Below are positions 26,331-32,763 of a stretch of DNA of 34,694 nt, piece by piece. The stretch covers positions 1 to 34,694 of the forward strand of contig JAFGRB010000054.1 of assembly GCA_016935365.1 (NCBI GenBank), read 5' to 3'. Position numbers and translations under genes: made by a program. The notes beneath the pieces were generated by a model. It was not told the DNA's origin. It saw only the letters and a program-made list of their open reading frames with translations, and made no database searches. How positions within the stretch are numbered: the stretch's first letter is position 1; each line of letters opens with the position of its first letter. This DNA is from Deltaproteobacteria bacterium. GTDB taxonomy: Bacteria > Myxococcota > B64-G9.

Positions 26331-26364
26331 AAAACAAACGCGGTTTGGAAACCGCGCTTGTTTT
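26331..26364. terminator. Bidirectional intrinsic terminator
   Basis: AAAACAA-A-CGCGGTTT, GG loop, AAACCGCG-C-TTGTTTT: a 15-16 bp stem with a single A/C mismatch. It has a T-rich end in both directions. It lies between convergent genes (stops at 26295 plus and 26390 minus) and should end transcripts from both sides. Confidence 0.85.
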
Positions 26365-26389
26365 AGGCCTAGGCCGCCAACACCCCGCG

Positions 26390-27865
26390 TTACGAATCCA
26401 TGACCTGGATGGCCTTGCCCCTCAGAAGGGATCCGCGCATCCCCTCGCCCAGGAAGCCCACGCGGATCATGAGCAGGCCCTCGCCCCCGTGATCGGACTT
26501 GCCCCGGACCCACAAGGTGACGCGCGTGTCACCGGGCGCCTCGGCGAGCCTCTCCTTGGCCTTCTTGCTATCCGGCCAGGCCACGCCGGCCGCCAGATCC
26601 ACCCCCGGCAGCTCCGCCCGCCCCTCGAGAAACGGAGCCCGCTTGGTGTCCGATTCCACCGTCATGGGTACGATCAAGCCCTGATCCATGGCCTGCCCGG
26701 ACATCTCCACGAACAGCCCCTGCGCCGGCCCGCCCATGTTGATGAGCGGCAGCTCGATCGCGAAGGGTTTTCCGCGCGCGAAATCCCATCCGTTCGAGGG
26801 GCTCGCCAGGCTGAGGTTCGGCGGCCCGGCCAGGCGCTCGTGCTCGACCTCCAGCTCGTCTTCCTCCTCCGGCTCCTCGGGCGGCTCGAGCGAATCGGCG
26901 ATCCAGGTGTCATCCTCCCCACGGCGGCACAGAATCGCGGTCTTTCCGAGCCCCAGCGCGGCAATCTCGCCATCGGAGGTCGCGAAGATGGACACCTCCC
27001 CGTCGCCGTGGCGACCGATGCTCACCGCCGAGCTCGCGTCCAGGTCCGAGAGCCGGATCTCCCGCAGCTCGTTCTCGGTGCGCGAAAAAACCAAGGCCCG
27101 GTCTGCGTCCAGGACCCGCATCGCCTCCAGCCCCTCGAACGCACAGCTCGCCAGACAGTTGCCTGCCGTGTCGAAATGACCCACGGCCGATTCGCCGCCG
27201 TCCAGTCGAATCCCGACCAGAACCCCCTCGGCCGTCGAGCAGACGTGGATGCGGGCGTCCTTCTGGGCAGGTGCCCTGAGCACGCACCTGTACTTGCGAT
27301 CTCCCTTGCCCAGCACGGCCAGCACGCCGCTGTCCGAGTCGGCCACGGCCGCGCCAAAAGGTCCGTCGGTCAGGAGCAGGCGATCCGCATCGCCGCTCCA
27401 GTCGGACCTGCGACTCCACGGCGGGTTGCCCGACCACAGCAGACCGTCCGGCCACTTCAACCTCTTCGGCTTGCCCAGCGCGATCCCGGTCTTGCGACCG
27501 CGGTTGCCGCGCCTCGGCACCGGCGCCAGGCCCACCTTGACCACGGTCCGGGAGCCCGTCTTGCCCCGCCAGGCAGCCAGCATGTGGCGGTCGTCCATGG
27601 AAGCCATCGCGATGATCTCGCCCGACAGCTCCGCCAGCTCTCCTCCCCGCAGCGGCATCGAAAAGGCGCGATCCTGGGCGTCGACCAGGAACGCCGTCTG
27701 TGAGCCGGGATCGACGGACAGCGCATGGCGTCGGCCCGGATCGGGATCGTCCTGCCGACCCAGGACCTGCCCCGAGACCAGCACCTCGGCCAGCTCGCCT
27801 TCATGGCGCACCAGGCCGGTCGAGCAGTGCAGCAACACGCATCTCCCGTCGGTCCAGATTCCCAT
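26390..27865 (-). CDS. Unrecognised protein, 491 residues
   Basis: Not recognised. ATG 27865 was chosen because GAGGAGG lies 4 nt upstream; an upstream in-frame start would add a basic low-complexity stretch. There is no signal peptide or membrane segment. The first ~310 residues are beta-rich and show loosely repeated 'VLxxxDxDRALxFS' strands, suggesting a degenerate propeller. Next comes an acidic spacer (EPPEEPEEEDELEVEHE, ~325-340), then ~150 residues that look like a beta-sandwich (FAIELPLINMGGPAQGLFVE), with LWVRGKSDHGGEGLLMIRVG near the end. Divergent from the Ser/Thr kinase gene across 135 bp and convergent with the 5'-nucleotidase gene. It could be a soluble partner of the kinase, but only position suggests so. 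Confidence 0.7.
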   Translation of the reverse strand: MGIWTDGRCVLLHCSTGLVRHEGELAEVLVSGQVLGRQDDPDPGRRHALSVDPGSQTAFLVDAQDRAFSMPLRGGELAELSGEIIAMASMDDRHMLAAWRGKTGSRTVVKVGLAPVPRRGNRGRKTGIALGKPKRLKWPDGLLWSGNPPWSRRSDWSGDADRLLLTDGPFGAAVADSDSGVLAVLGKGDRKYRCVLRAPAQKDARIHVCSTAEGVLVGIRLDGGESAVGHFDTAGNCLASCAFEGLEAMRVLDADRALVFSRTENELREIRLSDLDASSAVSIGRHGDGEVSIFATSDGEIAALGLGKTAILCRRGEDDTWIADSLEPPEEPEEEDELEVEHERLAGPPNLSLASPSNGWDFARGKPFAIELPLINMGGPAQGLFVEMSGQAMDQGLIVPMTVESDTKRAPFLEGRAELPGVDLAAGVAWPDSKKAKERLAEAPGDTRVTLWVRGKSDHGGEGLLMIRVGFLGEGMRGSLLRGKAIQVMDS

Positions 27866-27951
27866 GACGCCTCCTCTTCCCAAGGTACCACAGCAGTCGA
27901 AGGAGTCCAACCGCCGGCGGCCTGGGCCCGCCCGCCCGTTCACCTGCACGC

Positions 27952-27980
27952 TTGCACGCCAGGGCCATCTGACCTATCCT
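27952..27980 (+). promoter_or_regulatory. Weak candidate promoter for the Ser/Thr kinase
   Basis: TTGCAC (27952-27957), 17 bp spacer, TATCCT (27975-27980; 4/6). It lies 20 bp before the start codon region, giving a short leader containing AAGGAAGG. The -35 match is weak beyond TTG. Overlapping TATCTA at 27980 is another possible -10. Confidence 0.3.
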
Positions 27981-28000
27981 ATCTATCTGCAAGGAAGGCC

Positions 28001-29893
28001 ATGTCCCAGGTCTTCGGAAAGTACAGGCTCGAGAGACGTATCGCCGTGGGCGGGATGGCCGAGATCTTCCTCGCCACCCACGCGGGTCCGGAGGGATTCC
28101 GGAAGAAGGTCGCCATCAAGCGCGTCCTGGCACCCTTCGCTCAGAACGAGCATTTCGTGACCATGTTTCTCGACGAGGCGCGCCTGGCAGCCCGCTTCTC
28201 CCACCCCAACATCGTCCAGATCTTCGACCTGGGCGAGGTTCACGGGGAGTACTACCTGGCCATGGAGTACGTCCACGGCGCCAGCCTGTCGATGCTCCTG
28301 AAGGCCTGCAGTCAGACCCAGGTCAAGATCCCTGCCGAGATCGCGGTCAAGACGATCAGCATGGCATGCGAGGGGCTCCACTATGCCCACAACTTCGCCG
28401 ACGAGGACGGCGTCCCGCTGAACCTCATCCACCGCGACATCAGCCCGCAGAACATCATGCTGAGCTACACCGGCGCGGTGAAGCTGCTCGACTTCGGAGT
28501 GGCCAAGGCGGCCATCAACGTCTACCGCACCCAGGCCACGTCCATGAAGGGCAAGATCGCCTACATGTCGCCCGAGCAGATCTCGCAGAAGGCCCCCCTG
28601 GATCACCGCTCGGACATCTTCTCTCTCGGCTGCGTGCTCTTCGAGCTCCTCTCGGGCGCAAGGCCCTTCCCGGGCGAGAGCGAGCTCGAGATGATGCGAG
28701 CCATCGTCGACAGTCCGCCCCAGGACATCCGCCGTCTCACCCCCGAGATCCCCGAGCTCCTGGTCCCCGTGCTCCTCAGGTCCCTGGAAAAGGACCGCGA
28801 AGCGCGCTACGGGTCGGCCCGGGAGCTCAGGAACGAGCTGGAGCAGTTCCTGGTCACGCAGCCGGCCATGGTGGACTCGTACGCACTGGGAGATTTCCTG
28901 GCCCGGCAGATGCCGCCCGCGGATGCCTCCCCGGGCAAGGCACCGCCCGAAGGGCTTCAAAGGGTGCTGTCTCCACCGATGGAGGCGGTGCAGGAGGCCG
29001 CAAGCCTGGACGTCCAGGCGGCCGTGGCGGCAGGCGCCGAGCAATCGGAGAGGACGCATCCCGAGAAGCCGTCCGCTGCGCGGCCGGCCGACTCGTCCGG
29101 GGACATCGATCGGGCTTTCGAGGAGGACCCCACACCCCCCGACACGACCTCACCCTCGCTCGAGGCGGAGCGAGCGCCCCGCAGGAGCTGGAGCCGGTCG
29201 TGGCTGTTCCTCGGGATCGCGAGCACGGTCTTCATCGCCACCGCAGCCGCCTACGTCAACACGATGATGGACGACACGCCCGCCCCGAGCTCCCCGCCCG
29301 TCGACGCGCTGGAGCCAGCCCCCCTGGCGCCTGCCGGGTCGCACGAGGCCCTCGCCAAGGCCGCGGAGGATCCGGCCCCCGACCGCAGAAAGAAGCGCCC
29401 GCCGGCTGCGAAACGGCGCAGGCGCAATACCGGCAACCGCTCTCAAGAGCAGGTCGACCAGCTGCAGGCCAGTGCCGAGAAGCTCATGCAGAGCACGATC
29501 GCGAACCAGCCGAAGCCCGCGGGAAAAGACGAGCAGGCCGGCGCGGACAGGCCCGCTCCACCCAAACCCGCCGCCGAGGATCCGCCCCTGGCCGAGGATC
29601 CGGGCAGCGTGAGCAAGGTGGACGGCCTGTTCAAGGTGAAGAAAGCCGTCAGCCTCCGGCGCGCCAGCCAGGCCGCCATGCAGAAGAAACAGTACCGGAA
29701 GGCCATCCAGATGCTCAACCAGGCGGTCAAGCTCAACCCGAAGGATCACGAGCTCTTCCGCCTGATGGCGGAAGCCTATGAGCAGACCGGCCACAAAGAT
29801 CTGGCAGCCGTGCTCTATCAGCGCTATATTACCATCTGCCCGAAATGCTCGAAGGTCGATCAAGTGCGCAAGAAGCTCGAGGCCTATCGCTGA
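28001..29893 (+). CDS. Ser/Thr protein kinase with transmembrane segment and C-terminal TPR
   Basis: 630 residues; ATG 28001 with AAGGAAGG at 27991. Hanks-type kinase domain at ~8-280: glycine loop VGGMAEIF (17-24), VAIK (Lys40), alpha-C Glu59, HRDISPQN (144-151), DFG (165-167 region; KLLDFGVAK), activation-segment MSPEQ (189-193). All catalytic residues are present, so it should be active. A Pro/Ala/acidic linker leads to one transmembrane segment near 400-420 (WLFLGIASTVFIATAAAYV), preceded by Arg-rich residues, so the kinase is cytoplasmic. The Pro/Lys-rich region that follows ends with a TPR-like domain (~550-630; KKQYRKAIQMLNQAVKLNPK), here predicted extracytoplasmic. Typical of Myxococcota kinases. 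A methyltransferase follows 40 bp downstream. Confidence 0.93.
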   Translation: MSQVFGKYRLERRIAVGGMAEIFLATHAGPEGFRKKVAIKRVLAPFAQNEHFVTMFLDEARLAARFSHPNIVQIFDLGEVHGEYYLAMEYVHGASLSMLLKACSQTQVKIPAEIAVKTISMACEGLHYAHNFADEDGVPLNLIHRDISPQNIMLSYTGAVKLLDFGVAKAAINVYRTQATSMKGKIAYMSPEQISQKAPLDHRSDIFSLGCVLFELLSGARPFPGESELEMMRAIVDSPPQDIRRLTPEIPELLVPVLLRSLEKDREARYGSARELRNELEQFLVTQPAMVDSYALGDFLARQMPPADASPGKAPPEGLQRVLSPPMEAVQEAASLDVQAAVAAGAEQSERTHPEKPSAARPADSSGDIDRAFEEDPTPPDTTSPSLEAERAPRRSWSRSWLFLGIASTVFIATAAAYVNTMMDDTPAPSSPPVDALEPAPLAPAGSHEALAKAAEDPAPDRRKKRPPAAKRRRRNTGNRSQEQVDQLQASAEKLMQSTIANQPKPAGKDEQAGADRPAPPKPAAEDPPLAEDPGSVSKVDGLFKVKKAVSLRRASQAAMQKKQYRKAIQMLNQAVKLNPKDHELFRLMAEAYEQTGHKDLAAVLYQRYITICPKCSKVDQVRKKLEAYR

Positions 29894-29933
29894 GCGCTGC
29901 GAGGGATCGACCCGTCAAGGAGGAATGAGCCGT

Positions 29934-30704
29934 ATGAACACAGCGCTTCTGAGTATCCTTCGCAGCCCGATCGATCACCGGCCCCTGAGCTGGTTCGTCG
30001 AGGACCGGAGCTGTCTCGAGACCCAGGACGTCCTCCTGAGCCAGACCGGCTACAGCTTCCCCGTACAGGACGGCATTCCCACCTTCGCCGAGCCGCGCGA
30101 AGGCCAGCTCCTGCGCGACGAGCTGCTGTCGGCGCTGACCAACCGCGTCCGGGACGAGTTCTGGGACACGGCTCGAGGAGAGCTGCTCTCCGAGCTGGAG
30201 ATCCGTCCCGGCGAGCGGGTTCTCGAGGTGACCGTGGGCTCCGGCGTGAACCTGCGCCAGCTGCCGCGCGATGCTCACTGCGTGGGCCTGGATCTCTCCG
30301 CCCGGACGCTCCTCCAATGCCAGAAGAACCTGGCCCGCTGGTCGGTGAACGCCGACCTCGTCCAGGGGAGAGCCGACCGGCTCCCCTTCCGGTCCGACAG
30401 CTTCGACATCGCCTTCTGCCTGGGCGGTGTCCAGCTCTCGGAGAACGGCCCGGGCGCGGTGCTGGAGATGCTGCGCGTGACTCGCCCCGGCGGCCGGGTC
30501 CTGGTCATCGACGCCACCGACTGGCGCGAGGTCGATCTCCACCAGCGCATGCTGAACTGGCTGCAGGCCCTCCGCGGCGGACAGGACGACTGCGCGGATC
30601 CGAGCGACCTGGTTCCACCCGAGGGCGTCGCCGACGTCGAGACCCGGACACTGCACGGCGGCAGGCACTTCCTGATCCGCATCCGCAAGCAAGCTGCCGG
30701 CTGA
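29934..30704 (+). CDS. Trm112-like domain fused to class I SAM methyltransferase
   Basis: 256 residues. ATG 29934 lies 10 nt after AAGGAGG; an in-frame ATG at 29925 is too close to it. Residues 5-51 resemble the Trm112/UPF0434 fold (LLSILRSPIDHRPLSW; GYSFPVQDGIPTF), but the zinc Cys residues are absent: LRSP stands where LxCP is usual. Residues ~85-200 are a class I methyltransferase: motif I VLEVTVGSGVNLRQL, then CVGLDLSARTLLQ, GRADRLPFRSDSFDIAFCLG and RVTRPGGRVLVID. These fit SAM binding of the UbiE/Methyltransf_11 type. Substrate unknown. It sits between a kinase (40 bp) and a ClpX-like ATPase (34 bp), all co-directional, so one transcript is likely. Confidence 0.83.
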   Translation: MNTALLSILRSPIDHRPLSWFVEDRSCLETQDVLLSQTGYSFPVQDGIPTFAEPREGQLLRDELLSALTNRVRDEFWDTARGELLSELEIRPGERVLEVTVGSGVNLRQLPRDAHCVGLDLSARTLLQCQKNLARWSVNADLVQGRADRLPFRSDSFDIAFCLGGVQLSENGPGAVLEMLRVTRPGGRVLVIDATDWREVDLHQRMLNWLQALRGGQDDCADPSDLVPPEGVADVETRTLHGGRHFLIRIRKQAAG

Positions 30705-30738
30705 GGATCCGGAGATTCGAGCTGGCATCCGCTCCGCC

Positions 30739-31815
30739 ATGCGGGAGATAGAACGCCCCCATCTGCGCATCCCCACCCCTCGGGAGATCTACACCGAGCT
30801 GGATCGCTACGTGATCGGCCAGGAGGTCGCCAAGAAGACCGTCGCCACCGCCGCCTACAACCACTACAAGCGCGTCCTCCAGCGGCGTTCGGGGCTGGAC
30901 AGGCTGATCAAGAAGTCGAACATGCTGCTCGTCGGTCCCACCGGCTGCGGCAAGACCCACATCGCCCGCCAGCTGGCGCGCATCCTGGACGTGCCCTTCA
31001 CGGTCTGCGATGCCACCGAGTACACCGAGGCCGGCTACTACGGCAAGGACGTGGAAGTCATGGTCGCCGAGCTGCTCTTCAAGAGCGACCAGGACGTGGA
31101 AGCCACCAGCCGCGGCATCGTCTTCGTGGACGAGATCGACAAGATCGCGCGGCGCTCTCACGGCGCGCGGACCGGCGCCGGCAGCCGGGACATCGGGGGC
31201 GAGGGAGTCCAGCAGGCCCTGCTGAAGCTCCTCGAAGGCCGCGAGGTCTTCGTGCCGCTCAACGTGACCCAGCACTGGAACAAGCACGACTTCGTGCTGG
31301 TCGACACGTCGGACATCCTGTTCCTGTGCGCCGGCACCTTCTCGGATCTGCCGATCCACGATCCCGATCGCAGCATCGGTTTCTCGAGCTCGAGCGCCAG
31401 GGAGCGCGCCCGGCGCCGGCGCGTCTCCCAGAAGGCGCTCCTCGACTACGGCATGACGCCGGAGCTGCTGGGCCGCCTGGCCGTGACCGTCCAGCTCCAT
31501 TCGCTGTCCGAAGGCGATCTCTGCCGGATCCTGTCCGAGCCGCCCGACAGCCTGCTCCGGGAGTACACCGCGCTGCTGGCCGCCGACGACGTGGAGCTGG
31601 AGTTCCCGCCCGACGGCTGCCTGGCCATGGTGCGCCATGCGATCGAGAAGAAAATGGGTGCCAGGGGTTTGCGAAGCATCATGGAGGTGGTCATGCGCGA
31701 CATCATGTTCCGGGCTCCGGAGATCGCCGGCACGCAGTGCCGCATCGATGCCGCCTTCGTCGAAGAGCGCCTGGAAGCGGCCGACATGGAGCTGGAGCCC
31801 GGGGAGGACCGCTAG
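30739..31815 (+). CDS. ClpX-like AAA+ unfoldase lacking the zinc-binding domain
   Basis: 358 residues, start ATG 30739 (no strong ribosome-binding site). The ClpX core is intact: PREIYTELDRYVIGQEVAKK, Walker A GPTGCGKT (66-73), Walker B IVFVDEID (127-134), EGVQQALLKLLEG (155-167), arginine-finger box PELLGR (241-246), and sensor-2 GARGLRSIME. The IGF tripeptide for docking to ClpP is kept (213-215). Missing or changed: the N-terminal Cys4 zinc domain (normally ~60 residues), pore loop 1 reads GYYG (99-102) instead of GYVG, and the RKH loop is replaced by TQHWNKHDF. ATPase-driven unfolding should be possible, but substrate choice should differ from housekeeping ClpX. No clpP or lon is adjacent. 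The next gene starts right after its stop. Confidence 0.88.
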   Translation: MREIERPHLRIPTPREIYTELDRYVIGQEVAKKTVATAAYNHYKRVLQRRSGLDRLIKKSNMLLVGPTGCGKTHIARQLARILDVPFTVCDATEYTEAGYYGKDVEVMVAELLFKSDQDVEATSRGIVFVDEIDKIARRSHGARTGAGSRDIGGEGVQQALLKLLEGREVFVPLNVTQHWNKHDFVLVDTSDILFLCAGTFSDLPIHDPDRSIGFSSSSARERARRRRVSQKALLDYGMTPELLGRLAVTVQLHSLSEGDLCRILSEPPDSLLREYTALLAADDVELEFPPDGCLAMVRHAIEKKMGARGLRSIMEVVMRDIMFRAPEIAGTQCRIDAAFVEERLEAADMELEPGEDR

Positions 31816-32526
31816 ATGGATCCGAGACACAAGCGCAAGATCGGCGTCATGGGCTCCGCCTCGGGGCCCACAGCGCGCGATCCCGACGGCCAGCAGCTGG
31901 CTCTCGAGCTCGGCCGCCAGATCGCCCGCGCGGGCTGCATCCTCATCAACGGCGCCTGCCCGGGCCTGCCGGACAGGGCCGCCGAGGGCGCCAAGCGCGA
32001 GGGCGGCTTCGTGTTCGGCGTCTCGCCCGCGTTCAGCCTCGAGGAGCACGTGCAGGTCTACGCGTCGCCCATCGAGCACTACGACATGATCCTATACTCC
32101 GGCATGGGCTTGATGGAGCGCGACATCGTCAACATCCGCTCCGCGGATGCGGTGGTCATCGTCGGCGGCGGCGTGGGCACGCTCAACGAGTTCACCGTGG
32201 CCTACGAGGAGCGCAAGCCCGTCGGCGTGCTGACCGGCACGGGAGGCATCTCCGACCACCTGGACGAAATCCTCCAGTTCGCCCACCGCAAGGCGGGCCC
32301 CGATCGGGTGATCTACGACGGCGACCCGGCTCGTCTGGTCGAGCGCCTTCTCGCTCTGGTCGAGCGGAGCAAGCCGCCCATGCGCGAGAGCGAGGTCGGC
32401 GGCGTCGCCGAGACGATGCAGGGCTCCGAGGCGCTCCAGGCGGCCCATCACGCCCAGCGCCGGGCTCGCGACGCGGACAAGCAGCGATCGGCCGAGGAGG
32501 AGTCAGGCGGAGGCGAGCCCGAGTAG
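31816..32526 (+). CDS. LOG-family (TIGR00725-like) Rossmann protein
   Basis: 236 residues. The ATG directly follows the TAG of the ClpX-like gene (zero spacing), indicating translational coupling. The fold is that of LOG/TIGR00725 proteins: IGVMGSASGP start, INGACPGLPDRAAEGAKREGG, IVNIRSADAVVIVGGGVGTLNE. The usual PGGxGTxxE nucleotide loop is GGGVGTLNE here, with Pro replaced, and the MxxRK motif of cytokinin-type phosphoribohydrolases reads MERD. So Glu is kept, but classical LOG hydrolase activity is uncertain; the TIGR00725 branch is described as carrier-like or of unknown function. The last ~45 residues are polar, with Gly/Glu at the end. Last gene of the kinase-methyltransferase-ClpX-LOG run. 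Confidence 0.8.
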   Translation: MDPRHKRKIGVMGSASGPTARDPDGQQLALELGRQIARAGCILINGACPGLPDRAAEGAKREGGFVFGVSPAFSLEEHVQVYASPIEHYDMILYSGMGLMERDIVNIRSADAVVIVGGGVGTLNEFTVAYEERKPVGVLTGTGGISDHLDEILQFAHRKAGPDRVIYDGDPARLVERLLALVERSKPPMRESEVGGVAETMQGSEALQAAHHAQRRARDADKQRSAEEESGGGEPE

Positions 32527-32545
32527 CCCTTGCCCGGCTCGACCG

Positions 32546-32730
32546 AGGGCGAAGCCCTGGGGATCGGACGAGAGGAGTGAGCCCTAGCCCCGACGGGGCG
32601 AAATAGAAATGCCTGCCGCAAGCTCATTGCGCCCCGCTGGGGCTGTTCGCGACTGTCGGTCCTCTTTCCCGGGGCTTCGCCGGCAGAGCCGGCTTCGCCC
32701 TGGGCTATCGTATCTCGCCCCCTTGGGGCT
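32546..32730. repeat. Cluster of short palindromes (REP-like) in intergenic region
   Basis: The 237 bp between the LOG and ABC-F genes hold five perfect hairpins, each with a 3 nt loop: AGGGC-GAA-GCCCT (32546-32558), GCCCC-GAC-GGGGC (32587-32599), GCCCC-GCT-GGGGC (32631-32643), GCCGGC-AGA-GCCGGC (32679-32693) and GCCCC-CTT-GGGGC (32717-32729). Two are followed by similar tails in opposite orientation: GCGAAATAGAAAT after the second, and the complement of GCGAGATACGAT before the last. GGGCGAAGCC recurs inverted as GGCTTCGCC. The whole is therefore an imperfect large inverted repeat, as in REP/BIME elements mobilised by Y1 transposases. No transposase is present here. It may also end the upstream transcript. 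Confidence 0.6.
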
Positions 32731-32763
32731 TGAATCCGAATGACGGCGTTCTGAGCCCGGGTC

